From positions 744,001 through 808,000 of the forward strand of contig NZ_SLZF01000002.1 of the NCBI RefSeq assembly GCF_004341515.1: a stretch of 64,000 nt of DNA, read 5' to 3'. The DNA is from Allobosea sp. BK604. GTDB taxonomy: Bacteria; Pseudomonadota; Alphaproteobacteria; Rhizobiales; Beijerinckiaceae. Below are positions 23,923 through 32,511 of the stretch, in pieces. Both the position numbers and the translations under genes were made by a program. The first letter of the stretch is position 1, and each line of letters opens with the position of its first letter. Under the pieces are notes generated by a model. That model ran no database searches. It was not told where the DNA came from and was given only the letters and a program-made list of their open reading frames with translations.

Positions 23923-24396
23923 ATGCCACGATCCAAGCGAAACGGCGCGAGCGAGCGCGTTCATGCCAGCGCGGTCGCGATCGGCGAGGCCGGGCTGCTC
24001 ATCCGCGGCGCATCCGGCGCCGGCAAGTCCTTCCTGTCGCTGGCTTTGCTCGCACTTGCGAAACAGGAAGGGCTGTTCGCCCGCCTGATCGGCGACGACC
24101 GGGTCGCGCTCGCGGCCTGCGGCGGCAGGATCATCGCCCGGCCGGTCTCGCCGCTCGAGGGCCTGGTCGAACGGCGCGGGCTCGGGCTGACACCGGAACC
24201 CTATCTTTCAGCCGCCGTGATCCGCCTTATCGTCGATTGCAAAGGCGAGGAGCCGCCGCGCATGCCGGAGCCTGAGGCACTCGTCGAGCAGGTCCTCGGA
24301 ATCGACCTCCCGCGCCTGACGATCCACGGCCAGGCGGGCGACGAAAGGCTGGTTCTGGCGGCCTTGCGCCTGTTCCAGGACGAGTCTTTCGCCTAG
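23923..24396 (+). CDS. hprK: Short HPr kinase/phosphorylase
   Basis: A 157-residue protein, about half the length of Gram-positive HprK: the N-terminal domain is absent, as is usual in alphaproteobacteria. The P-loop GASGAGKS is at residues 29-36, followed by the acidic DDRV segment and the ERRGLGL motif of the HprK family. It phosphorylates or dephosphorylates HPr on a serine, tuning the regulatory PTS. Placed between chvG (8-base gap) and the EIIA-HPr pair, it completes a signalling block without sugar permeases. Confidence 0.94.
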   Translation: MPRSKRNGASERVHASAVAIGEAGLLIRGASGAGKSFLSLALLALAKQEGLFARLIGDDRVALAACGGRIIARPVSPLEGLVERRGLGLTPEPYLSAAVIRLIVDCKGEEPPRMPEPEALVEQVLGIDLPRLTIHGQAGDERLVLAALRLFQDESFA

Positions 24397-24497
24397 ATTT
24401 CGACAAGTTTTAAGCGCGCCATCTTGCCTATCCTTCGCACCTGCCGCATAAACCGCGACCTTGTCCGGGCGCCCAGCGCTCTCCGGTGCCATTGCGA

Positions 24498-24899
24498 ATG
24501 ATTGGACTCGTCCTCGTGACGCACGGCCATCTGGCGACCGAGTTTCGGGCTGCGCTCGAACATGTCGTCGGACCCCAACAAAATCTCGCCACGATCGCCA
24601 TCGCCCCCGATGACGATATGGAGGGCCGCAGGCGCGACATCATCGCCGCGGTCGAGCAGGTCGAGAACGGCAGCGGCGTGATCGTGCTGACCGACATGTT
24701 CGGCGGCACGCCGTCCAACCTCGCCATCTCCGTGATGGAGCCGGGCCGGATCGACGTCGTCGCCGGCATCAACCTGCCGATGCTGATCAAGCTCGCCAGC
24801 GTGCGCGAGGAGAAGACTCTCGACGAGGCGGTCTCGAGCGCCCAGGATGCCGGGCGCAAGTACATCACGGTCGCCAGCCGCGTCCTGGCGGGCAAATGA
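24498..24899 (+). CDS. PTS EIIA component, mannose-type
   Basis: A 133-residue EIIA of the mannose (AgaF/ManX) type. The phospho-acceptor is His9 in VLVTHGHLA; VLTDMFGGTPSNLA is the conserved second motif. It receives phosphate from HPr. There is no EIIB, EIIC or EIID nearby, so the role is regulatory rather than transport, as in other Rhizobiales. The start ATG 24498 begins the family's MIGLVLVTHG; upstream TTG 24492 and GTG 24486 are weaker choices. The stop overlaps the HPr start (ATGA). Confidence 0.93.
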   Translation: MIGLVLVTHGHLATEFRAALEHVVGPQQNLATIAIAPDDDMEGRRRDIIAAVEQVENGSGVIVLTDMFGGTPSNLAISVMEPGRIDVVAGINLPMLIKLASVREEKTLDEAVSSAQDAGRKYITVASRVLAGK

Positions 24900-25234
24900 G
24901 GACCGCCGTGAGCGAGAACTGCGACGACGATTGCGACTGTCCCGAGGTCGAGATTCCGGCCGGGGCCGTCTATGGCGAGTTCCAGATCGTCAACAAGAAG
25001 GGGCTGCACGCCCGCGCCACGGCGAAATTCGTGCAATGCGCCTCCAATTTCGAGTCCGATATCACCGTGACCCGCTGTGGCGAGACGGTCGGCGCGACGT
25101 CGATCATGGGCATCCTGACGCTCGGCGCCGGCATCGGCTCGTCTATCACCGTCGTCGCCAAAGGTCCTGACGCCAAGGAAGCGCTGCAGGCGCTGTCCGC
25201 GCTCGTCGCCGACAAGTTCGGCGAAGGGGAGTAA
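24896..25234 (+). CDS. ptsH: Phosphocarrier protein HPr with Cys-rich N-terminal extension
   Basis: A 112-residue HPr. The core starts near residue 26 (YGEFQIVNKKGLHARATAKF) with phospho-acceptor His38; the regulatory-serine segment reads GATSIMGILTLG, giving HprK a target. Ahead of the core is an unusual segment of about 25 residues with four cysteines spaced among aspartates (NCDDDCDCPE). A GTG at 24908 is an alternative start and keeps the cysteines. The gene overlaps the EIIA stop by four bases. In this block HPr links EIIA with hprK. Confidence 0.94.
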   Translation: MRTAVSENCDDDCDCPEVEIPAGAVYGEFQIVNKKGLHARATAKFVQCASNFESDITVTRCGETVGATSIMGILTLGAGIGSSITVVAKGPDAKEALQALSALVADKFGEGE

Positions 25235-25612
25235 ATTCACAGGGGTGGAGCGATGCGCATGCATCGCTGGCTTTCGTGAAGATCTCCGGCGCCAACGTCA
25301 CACTCGGCTGCTTCTTCGTCGCACTCTTCAGAGGCCGCATATCGCTGCGCGGGATGCGCAAGCGGTCAGGCCATCAATAGCCGCAGCCCGTTACCGTCAT
25401 GGTCGGGCTTGTCGCGGCCACCACATCCTCCTTGGTGCCAGACAGCGTTCGGGGTGTAGATGCTCCCCACACGGGCGAGTTTGGCAGGTCTGCCGGGGTT
25501 TCAAGCCGCGCCGGCAAACACATAAAGACATCTTTATATCTTTGATTGCCTTCCCCGACGCGGGCTGCTACAGAGCCGCCGTCATTCAGCGCTTTCAAAC
25601 TGGAGCAGCCCC
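25235..25612. other. 378-base gap upstream of ahcY
   Basis: This gap separates HPr from ahcY. The 5' two thirds show no convincing gene; an open frame on the plus strand lacks a ribosome site and family similarity. The last 100 bases hold a near-perfect AT-rich palindrome (listed separately) and a GGAG site before the ahcY GTG. I looked for a SAH or SAM riboswitch and could not identify one by eye. Confidence 0.5.
25522..25537 (+). promoter_or_regulatory. Candidate SahR-type operator of ahcY
   Basis: ATAAAGA-CA-TCTTTAT is a perfect 7+7 inverted repeat, 76 bases upstream of the ahcY start, and a further half-site (ATCTTT) follows at 25538-25544. The spacing, AT content and target gene fit the ArsR-family SAH-responsive repressor SahR described for methionine-cycle genes in Proteobacteria. 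The assignment to SahR is inference; the regulator gene is not in this window. Confidence 0.6.
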
Positions 25613-27007
25613 GTGTCGGATTACGTCGTCAAGGACATTGCGCTTGCGGATTATGGCCGCAAGGAAATCAACATGGCCCAGGACGAGATGCCGGGCCTGA
25701 TGGCGATCCGCGCCGAGCACAAGGGCAAGGCCCCGCTCAAGGGCGCGCGCATCGCCGGTTGCCTGCACATGACCATCCAGACCGCGGTGCTGATCGAGAC
25801 CCTCAAGGAACTCGGCGCCGACGTCCGCTGGTCGTCCTGCAACATCTTCTCGACCCAGGACCACGCCGCCGCCGCGATCGCCGCGACCGGCACGCCGGTC
25901 TTCGCCATCAAGGGCGAGACCCTGGAAGACTACTGGGAATACGTGCTCAAGACCGCGACCTGGGGCGACGGCGGCACGCCGAACATGATCCTGGACGATG
26001 GCGGCGACCTGACCATGCTGATCATCCTCGGCGCCGAGGCCGAGGCCGGCAAGGCCGAGTTCCTGGACAAGCCGGGCAATGAGGAAGAGACGATCTTCTT
26101 CAAGCTGATCAAGCGCCAGCTCAAGGACAATCCGGGCTGGTTCACCAAGACCCGCGCCGCGATCAAGGGCGTCTCGGAAGAGACCACCACCGGCGTGCAC
26201 CGTCTCTACGAGCTCGCCAAGGCTTCGCGCCTGCCCTTCCCGGCGATCAACGTCAACGACTCCGTCACCAAGTCGAAATTCGACAACCTCTATGGCTGCC
26301 GTGAATCGCTGGTCGACGCGATCCGCCGCGGCACCGACGTGATGATGTCGGGCAAGGTCGCGCTCGTCGCCGGCTACGGCGATGTCGGCAAGGGCTCGGC
26401 CGCTTCGCTGCGCCAGGCCGGCTGCCGCGTGCTCGTCACCGAGATCGACCCGATCTGCGCCCTGCAGGCGGCGATGGAGGGCTACGAGGTCGTCACCATG
26501 GAAGACGCCGCCCCGCGCGCCGACATCTTCGTGACCGCGACCGGCAATCTCGACGTCATCACCGTCGAGCACATGCGCGCGATGAAGCACCGCGCCATCG
26601 TCTGCAATATTGGCCATTTCGACTCGGAGATTCAGGTCGCCGGCCTGAAGAACTTCAAGTGGGACAACGTCAAGCCGCAGGTCGACGAGATCGAGTTCCC
26701 CGACGGCAAGCGCATCATCCTGCTCTCGGAAGGCCGCCTGGTGAATCTCGGCAACGCGACCGGCCACCCGTCCTTCGTGATGTCGTGCTCGTTCTCGAAC
26801 CAGACGCTCGCCCAGATCGAGCTCTGGAACCACCACGCCAAGTACGAGACCAAGGTCTACACGCTGCCGAAGCATCTCGACGAGAAGGTCGCCGCGCTCC
26901 ACCTCGCCAAGGTCGGCGCCAAGCTGACCGTGCTCAACGAGACGCAGGCGAAATATATCGGCGTGGCGCAGAGCGGGCCGTTCAAGCCCGAACTGTATCG
27001 CTACTGA
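25613..27007 (+). CDS. ahcY: S-adenosylhomocysteine hydrolase
   Basis: A 464-residue enzyme: S-adenosylhomocysteine gives homocysteine plus adenosine, clearing the product of methyltransferases. Recognised by [22 protein letters not shown]-type [10 protein letters not shown], the substrate-domain LYGCRESL, the NAD-binding [15 protein letters not shown] (Rossmann fold, residues near 255-270) and the family C-terminus KPELYRY. The start is GTG 25613 with GGAG nine bases upstream. It is a stand-alone transcription unit between the AT-rich operator and a strong terminator. Confidence 0.98.
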   Translation: MSDYVVKDIALADYGRKEINMAQDEMPGLMAIRAEHKGKAPLKGARIAGCLHMTIQTAVLIETLKELGADVRWSSCNIFSTQDHAAAAIAATGTPVFAIKGETLEDYWEYVLKTATWGDGGTPNMILDDGGDLTMLIILGAEAEAGKAEFLDKPGNEEETIFFKLIKRQLKDNPGWFTKTRAAIKGVSEETTTGVHRLYELAKASRLPFPAINVNDSVTKSKFDNLYGCRESLVDAIRRGTDVMMSGKVALVAGYGDVGKGSAASLRQAGCRVLVTEIDPICALQAAMEGYEVVTMEDAAPRADIFVTATGNLDVITVEHMRAMKHRAIVCNIGHFDSEIQVAGLKNFKWDNVKPQVDEIEFPDGKRIILLSEGRLVNLGNATGHPSFVMSCSFSNQTLAQIELWNHHAKYETKVYTLPKHLDEKVAALHLAKVGAKLTVLNETQAKYIGVAQSGPFKPELYRY

Positions 27008-27032
27008 CACGAAATTTTCAGCCAAGACGATC

Positions 27033-27061
27033 AGGCCCGGCGCAAGCGCCGGGCCTTTTTC
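27033..27061 (+). terminator. Intrinsic terminator of ahcY
   Basis: An 11-bp perfect stem (AGGCCCGGCGC pairing with GCGCCGGGCCT) around AA is followed by five T residues, 25 bases after the ahcY stop. Confidence 0.92.
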
Positions 27062-27207
27062 ATTTGGTCATCGTGTCGCGGCCGCCTGGACCACTACTAA
27101 TAGCCGCGCTGGCTCATTCCAGCCTCTACTGCTTGATTTCTGCAGCGACCCCGCGATTTGGCCGCGATTTTATGCCTCTTTACCCGCCATTAAGTACTTC
27201 CTGCCGG

Positions 27208-27232
27208 ACTCCACCGGTGATTAGAGTGGAGT
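27208..27232 (+). promoter_or_regulatory. Inverted repeat in the divL upstream region
   Basis: ACTCCAC and GTGGAGT are separated by 11 bases (27208-27214 and 27226-27232), about 150 bases before divL. Two GANTC sequences (GACTC near 27207 and GATTC near 27234), the CcrM methylation target, flank it. The rest of the gap from 27062 to 27379 shows no gene. No regulator is proposed. Confidence 0.35.
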
Positions 27233-27379
27233 TGATTCGGGCTGGGGACGCGTTCGCGTGAGCCGGATCAACACTCAAATTGGGTTGTCTCGGGTGGTGT
27301 GCGTGCGTCCGGTTCGGATGGCGGCGCTCCGGCCGGATTCCGGCCGTGCCGGTGACCACTGATAGAATGGCGGCAGCGA

Positions 27380-29848
27380 ATGAGACGAGCGAGACAACAG
27401 GAACGAGGCCGCGGCGCGAGGTGCCGTGACGCACTCATTCCAGGTCTCGTCATCGGCAGCGCATCGAGCGGCGCCTTCGCGCAATCCGAGCTGCTTCCTT
27501 CCGCGACGAGCACCAGCAGCCTGTCGATCATTCTCGCCGGGCTCGTCGTCTTCGCCGCCACGACCTCGATCGTCTATGTGCGCGAACGCTCGCGCTGGCA
27601 GCGCCGCGAGGCCGAGCTGGCTGGCGATCTCGAGGCGGTGCGCGGCCATCAGGACCGGCTCAACGCATTGCTCGCCGCCGACCCGCAGGTCGTGGTGAGC
27701 TGGAACGGGCAGAGTGCCGACCCGGTCTTCGAGGGTGATAGCGGTTTCCTCGGCATGTCCGGCGCGACGCTTGCGCTCGCCTACGGTACCTGGGCCACGC
27801 CCACCGATGCCAAGCGGCTAGAACTGGCGACCGACGCGCTGAAGCAGCGCGGCGAAGCGTTTGGTTTCATGATCAGGAGCAAATCCGGCCCGTTCATCGA
27901 CATCGAGGGCCGGCCGGTCGCCGGGCGCGCGGTGATCCGCTTCCGCGAGGTCACCGGCGAGCGGGCCAAGCTCCTGGCGCTGCAGGACGAGTTCAAACAG
28001 GTGACGGCCGAGCATGCGGCGCTGTCGACCCTGCTGTCGGGGCTGCCGCAACCGGTCTGGACACGCACTGCCGAGGGCCATCTGAGCTGGGCCAACGCCG
28101 CCTATGTTCGGGCCGTGGAGGCAGCCGGCAGCGACGAGGTGGTCAAGAGCGGGCTCGAATTGCTCGACCGCGGCGTGCGCGAGGGCGCAGCACTGGCGCG
28201 GCACGACCACAAGACCTTCTCGACGCGGGCGCGCGCCGTGGTCGCCGGCCAGCGCCGCACGCTCGACATCCTGGAATTGCCGACCCCGGCCGGCTTTGCC
28301 GGCATCGCCACCGACATGAGCGAGCTCGAAGCGGTGCGGGCCGACCTGCAGCGCCAGATGGATGCGCATGTGCGCACGCTCGACCGGCTGAAGACCGCCG
28401 TCGCAGTGTTCGATGCCTCGCAGCGGCTGGTCTATGCCAATTCCGGCTTCGAGGCGTTGTGGTCGCTCGACCCCGCCTTCCTCGACGGCAAGCCGACCGA
28501 TGGCGAGATCCTCGACCGGCTCCGCTCGGAGCGGCGCCTGCCCGAGCTAGGCGACTACCGCAGCTGGAAGGCCGGCGTGCAGGCGGCCTATACCAGTCTG
28601 CGCGCCAGCGAAGACTGGTGGTTCCTGCCGGACGGGCGCACCATCCATGTCGTCGCCAGCCCCAACCCGCAGGGCGGCGTGACCTATCTCTTTGACGACG
28701 TGACCGAGCGCTTCACGCTGGAATCGCGCTTCAATGCCCTCTCCCGCACACAGCGCGAGACGCTCGACTCGCTACGCGAAGGCGTCGCCGTGTTCGGCTC
28801 CGACGGGCGGCTCAAGCTTTCCAATCCGGCCTTCGCGCAGGCCTGGAAGATCCAGACCGATCTTTCCGGCGCGGCCCCGCATATCGAGGAGGTGGTGCGG
28901 CTGTGCCGGCCGCTCTACCCGCATGACGAGGTCTGGAGCGAGCTGCAGAGCACCGTCACCGGCGTGCGTGACGCGCGCGAGGATTATGGCTGCCGGATGG
29001 AGCGGCGTGACGGCTCGGTGCTGGACTGCGCCGCCGCCCCACTGCCCGACGGCGCGACGCTGATCACCTTCGCCGACGTCACCGCCAGCGTGAATGTCGA
29101 GCGGGCGCTGACCGAGAAGAACGACGCGCTGGAGAAGGTCGCACGGCTGCGCGAGGATTTCGTCCACCACGTCTCCTACGAGCTGCGCTCGCCGCTGACC
29201 AATATCATCGGCTTCGCGCAATTGCTGGGTACCGAGACGGTCGGCCCGCTCAACGAGAAGCAGCGTGACTATACCGGTCATATCGTGCGCTCGTCCGGCG
29301 CGCTGCTCGCCATCATCAACGACATCCTCGACCTCGCCTCGATCGACAACGGCGCGCTGGCGCTCGATCTCGGCGAGGTCGACGTCGCCGAGACCATCGC
29401 CCAGGCCGCCGCCGGGCTGCATGACCGGCTGACCGATTCCAAGCTCACGCTCAGGACCGAGATCGCGCCGCAGACCGGGCCGCTGCGCGCCGACGGCAAG
29501 CGCCTGCGACAGGTGCTGTTCAACCTGATCTCGAACGCGATCGGCTTCTCCTCGCCCGGCCAGACCATCAAGGTCGTCGCCGGCCGCAGCGGCGGCGATG
29601 TTCGCATCACCGTCGCCGACGAGGGCCGCGGCATTCCGGCCGAGGTCAAGGAGAAGGTGTTCGACCGGTTCGAGAGCCATTCGCTCGGCTCGAAGCATCG
29701 CGGCGTCGGCCTCGGCCTCTCGATCGTGCGCTCGATCGTCGAGCTGCATGGCGGGCGCGTCGAGCTCGATTCGGCGCCGGGCCGCGGCACGAGCGTCACC
29801 GCGATCTTCCCTTCCGAGGGCGTTCACCTCTCGGATGCCGCTGAATGA
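27380..29848 (+). CDS. divL: DivL-like PAS sensor kinase with tyrosine H-box
   Basis: An 822-residue membrane-anchored multi-PAS protein: one membrane segment (about residues 46-66), three or four PAS-like modules (about 90-200, 210-320, 335-440 and 470-570), dimerization helix and a C-terminal ATPase domain (NLISNAIGF, DEGRGIP, GVGLGLSI). The H-box reads HVSYELRSPLT, with Tyr600 in place of the phospho-acceptor histidine, the hallmark of DivL. In Caulobacter DivL acts with DivK to control the CckA-CtrA cell-cycle relay. The ATG start gives an odd polar leader; a later start is possible. It overlaps the next gene by four bases. Confidence 0.92.
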   Translation: MRRARQQERGRGARCRDALIPGLVIGSASSGAFAQSELLPSATSTSSLSIILAGLVVFAATTSIVYVRERSRWQRREAELAGDLEAVRGHQDRLNALLAADPQVVVSWNGQSADPVFEGDSGFLGMSGATLALAYGTWATPTDAKRLELATDALKQRGEAFGFMIRSKSGPFIDIEGRPVAGRAVIRFREVTGERAKLLALQDEFKQVTAEHAALSTLLSGLPQPVWTRTAEGHLSWANAAYVRAVEAAGSDEVVKSGLELLDRGVREGAALARHDHKTFSTRARAVVAGQRRTLDILELPTPAGFAGIATDMSELEAVRADLQRQMDAHVRTLDRLKTAVAVFDASQRLVYANSGFEALWSLDPAFLDGKPTDGEILDRLRSERRLPELGDYRSWKAGVQAAYTSLRASEDWWFLPDGRTIHVVASPNPQGGVTYLFDDVTERFTLESRFNALSRTQRETLDSLREGVAVFGSDGRLKLSNPAFAQAWKIQTDLSGAAPHIEEVVRLCRPLYPHDEVWSELQSTVTGVRDAREDYGCRMERRDGSVLDCAAAPLPDGATLITFADVTASVNVERALTEKNDALEKVARLREDFVHHVSYELRSPLTNIIGFAQLLGTETVGPLNEKQRDYTGHIVRSSGALLAIINDILDLASIDNGALALDLGEVDVAETIAQAAAGLHDRLTDSKLTLRTEIAPQTGPLRADGKRLRQVLFNLISNAIGFSSPGQTIKVVAGRSGGDVRITVADEGRGIPAEVKEKVFDRFESHSLGSKHRGVGLGLSIVRSIVELHGGRVELDSAPGRGTSVTAIFPSEGVHLSDAAE

Positions 29849-31392
29849 GCGACGAAACGCCCAAGGTGGGCGCGCATCTCATCTCGCTTGGCGACGAAGC
29901 CGCGACCGAGCGGCTCGGCCGTGATCTCGCCGCGATCCTGAAGCCCGGCGATATCGTCGCGCTGTCCGGCCATCTCGGCTCCGGAAAGTCGCTGCTGGCC
30001 CGGGCGATCCTGCGCGAGATCGCCGGCGATCCCGAGTTGGAGGCGCCGAGCCCGACCTTCACGCTGGTGCAGAGCTACGACACCCCGCGCGGCGCCGTGC
30101 TCCATGCCGATCTCTACCGCGTGCGCTCGCCCGACGAGCTCGACGATATCGGGCTGATCGAGGATCTGGAGCGGGTGATCACCCTCGTCGAGTGGCCTGA
30201 CCGCGCCGGGACGCGCCTGCCGGCCGGCCGCCGGCTCGACATCGTGCTCGATGTCGAGCCCGACCGGCCCGAGACAGGCCGTATCGCCAGCCTCGCCGGC
30301 GGCGTGCTCTGGCGCTCGCGGCTGTCGATCGCGGTAGCGGCGCGCGAGCTGATCGACGCGGCCGGCTGGGCAGCGGCAAAGCGTGAATACATGCTCGGCG
30401 ACGCCTCGACCCGCGCCTATGAGCGGCTCACCCAGCCCGACGGCGAGACGGCGATCCTGATGATCTCGCCGCCGCGCCCGGACGGACCGCCGATCCGCCT
30501 CGGCAAGCCCTACAGCGCGATCGCGCATCTCGCCGAATCGGTTGACGCCTTCGTGGCGATGGATCACGGCCTACGCTCGCTCGGCTATTCCGCGCCGGAG
30601 ATCCTGGCGCAGGACCTGATCACCGGGCTGCTGCTGATCGAGGATCTCGGCGATGGCGGCGTGCTCGACGCCGAAGGCGCCCCGATACCTGAGCGCTACG
30701 AGGCCGCCGCCCTCCTGCTCGCCGACCTGCACCGCCACACCTTGCCCACCATCCTGCCGGTGGCCGAGGGGCGCGACCATGTCATCCCCGACTATGACCG
30801 CGAGGCGATGACGATCGAGACCGAGCTGATGCTCGAGTGGTATGCGCCGCATATCGCCGGCGTGACCTTGCCGGCGGTCACCAAGGCCGAGTTCGGGCGG
30901 ATCTGGGACAAGCTCTTCGACGAGATCCTGGAAGCGCCCACGACCTGGACCCTGCGCGACTTCCACTCCCCCAACCTGATCTGGCTGCCTGAGCGCGAGG
31001 GCCATGCCAAGCTCGGGCTGATCGATTTCCAGGATTCGTTGCTCGGCAATCCGGCTTACGACCTCGTCTCGCTCGGCCAGGATGCCCGCGTTGACGTGCC
31101 GGCGGCACTGGAACTCAGGCTGCTCGCCGCCTATGGCAAGGCGCGCCGCGCCGATGACGAGACATTCGATCTGGCCGGCTTCGCCCGCGCCTATGCCATC
31201 CTCGGCGCCCAGCGCAACACCAAGATCGCCGGCATCTTCGCCAGGCTCGACCGGCGCGACGGCAAGCCGGCCTATCTCAAGCATCTGCCGCGCATCGAGA
31301 CCTATCTGCGCCGCAACCTCGATCATCCCGCGCTCGAGGAGCTGAAGGGCTGGTACCTGCAATATCTGCCGAAGCTGTTCGAGACCGCCTGA
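29845..31392 (+). CDS. TsaE / AmgK-like sugar kinase fusion
   Basis: A 515-residue two-domain protein. Residues 1-150 are TsaE (YjeE), the ATPase of the tRNA t6A37 complex, with P-loop GHLGSGKS and PSPTFTLVQSY. Residues 175-515 are an aminoglycoside-phosphotransferase-fold kinase with GDASTRAYERL, the catalytic RDFHSPNLI and the metal-binding DFQD, matching AmgK, which phosphorylates N-acetylmuramate and GlcNAc at the anomeric position in cell-wall recycling. The fusion is known in Rhizobiales. It overlaps divL (ATGA), and the murU gene of the same recycling route lies downstream. Confidence 0.93.
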   Translation: MSDETPKVGAHLISLGDEAATERLGRDLAAILKPGDIVALSGHLGSGKSLLARAILREIAGDPELEAPSPTFTLVQSYDTPRGAVLHADLYRVRSPDELDDIGLIEDLERVITLVEWPDRAGTRLPAGRRLDIVLDVEPDRPETGRIASLAGGVLWRSRLSIAVAARELIDAAGWAAAKREYMLGDASTRAYERLTQPDGETAILMISPPRPDGPPIRLGKPYSAIAHLAESVDAFVAMDHGLRSLGYSAPEILAQDLITGLLLIEDLGDGGVLDAEGAPIPERYEAAALLLADLHRHTLPTILPVAEGRDHVIPDYDREAMTIETELMLEWYAPHIAGVTLPAVTKAEFGRIWDKLFDEILEAPTTWTLRDFHSPNLIWLPEREGHAKLGLIDFQDSLLGNPAYDLVSLGQDARVDVPAALELRLLAAYGKARRADDETFDLAGFARAYAILGAQRNTKIAGIFARLDRRDGKPAYLKHLPRIETYLRRNLDHPALEELKGWYLQYLPKLFETA

Positions 31393-31468
31393 AGCCGACC
31401 CTGTAAACCGATGCGCCACGGCCGAACCGGATCCCCGATTCGCTCGTCCAGGATGGCAGGAGGTCCAA

Positions 31469-31681
31469 GTGCCCAAGCTCTGTGAATTCAAATCCGCGAT
31501 CGATGCGAAGCCGGTCTTCGTCAACGCCGCGCAAGCCTGCGTGGTCTATACCTACAAGGGCGGCACCAACGAGACGATCATCTCGTTCGGAAAGGACTTC
31601 AATCTCGGCGTCAGCGAGAGCCTCGAGGAGGTCGTCCGCGTCCTCAACAACGCGCTCGTCGTCGAAGCGCCAGAGCGCTGA
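31469..31681 (+). CDS. Conserved-looking 70-residue protein in the murU operon
   Basis: A 70-residue protein MPKLCEFKSAIDAKPVFVN with a GTG start and a perfect AGGAGG site six bases upstream, which is the main reason to accept it. It has alternating beta strands (KPVFVNAAQACVVYTY and NETIISFG) and a C-terminal helix ESLEEVVRVLNNAL. This layout recalls small FlbD-type proteins, but the similarity is weak and no function is assigned. It sits 76 bases after the TsaE-AmgK gene and 86 bases before murU on the same strand. Confidence 0.7.
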   Translation: MPKLCEFKSAIDAKPVFVNAAQACVVYTYKGGTNETIISFGKDFNLGVSESLEEVVRVLNNALVVEAPER

Positions 31682-31767
31682 GACGCTGCGTGAGCGGGCC
31701 CGCGAACGGGCTTGAGTGTCGCCCGCCGCCATGCCTGATAGCGTGACGGCATGACAAGGAGATTCGC

Positions 31768-32511
31768 GTGACTGAGACCGGATCGCGGCCGATCCGCCGG
31801 GCGATGGTGCTGGCGGCCGGGCTCGGCCAGCGCATGCGGCCGATCACCGACAGCTTGCCGAAGCCGCTGGTCAGGATCGGCGGCAAAGCCATGCTCGACC
31901 ATGCGCTCGACCGTCTGGCGGAAGCCGGTGTCGACGAGGCAATCGTCAACGTCCACTACCTCGCTGGACAGATCGAGGATCACGTCGCCGGCCGCGAGCG
32001 TCCGCGCGTCAAGATCTCGGATGAGCGCTCGCTGCTGCTGGAAACCGGCGGCGGCGTCAAAAAGGCGCTGCCGCTGCTCGGCGGCGAGCCGTTCTTCCAC
32101 GTCAATTCCGATTCGCTCTGGAGCGAGAACGGCCATTCCAACATCGTCGCGATCGCGGAAGGCTGGGAGCCGGCGCGGATGGACATGCTGCTGCTCCTGG
32201 CCGAGCGCGAAGGCAGCATCGGCTTCGACGGCGCCGGCGACTTCTTCCGTGACCAGGCGGGAAGACTGACCCGCCGAGGTCAGGCGGCGAACGCACCTTA
32301 CGTCTATGCCGGGGTCGCGATCATCAAGCCCGGGCTGTTCGCGGATACGCCGGACGGGCCGTTCTCGCTCAACCTGCTGTTCGACCGCTGCATCGCCGCC
32401 GGAACCTTGTTCGGCGCGGTGCTGCGCGGCCAGTGGCTGCATGTCGGCACGCCCGAGGCGATCGCACCGGCCGAGGCCGCCTTCGCGGCCGCGCAAGCGC
32501 TTCATGCCTGA
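31768..32511 (+). CDS. murU: MurU-like sugar-1-phosphate nucleotidyltransferase
   Basis: A 247-residue nucleotidyltransferase with the signature AAGLGQRMRPITDSLPKPLV (about 15-34) and the HVNSDSLW active-site segment. MurU joins UTP with MurNAc-1-phosphate to give UDP-MurNAc, bypassing the fosfomycin-sensitive MurA step. The substrate assignment rests on the AmgK-like domain encoded just upstream. The start is GTG 31768 with AAGGAG seven bases upstream. Its end overlaps the start of addB by eight bases. Confidence 0.87.
   Translation: MTETGSRPIRRAMVLAAGLGQRMRPITDSLPKPLVRIGGKAMLDHALDRLAEAGVDEAIVNVHYLAGQIEDHVAGRERPRVKISDERSLLLETGGGVKKALPLLGGEPFFHVNSDSLWSENGHSNIVAIAEGWEPARMDMLLLLAEREGSIGFDGAGDFFRDQAGRLTRRGQAANAPYVYAGVAIIKPGLFADTPDGPFSLNLLFDRCIAAGTLFGAVLRGQWLHVGTPEAIAPAEAAFAAAQALHA

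Noticed and set aside
23923..24396. hprK as a truncated pseudogene, because it is half the Gram-positive length
   Set aside because: Short HprK lacking the N-terminal domain is normal in alphaproteobacteria, and its P-loop and signature are intact.
25235..25612. SAH or SAM-II riboswitch ahead of ahcY
   Set aside because: No matching core could be traced by eye; the AT-rich palindrome is the better-supported regulator site. A covariance-model search would settle it.
25245..25700. Open frame between HPr and ahcY
   Set aside because: No ribosome site, runs into ahcY in another frame, and covers the AT-rich operator.
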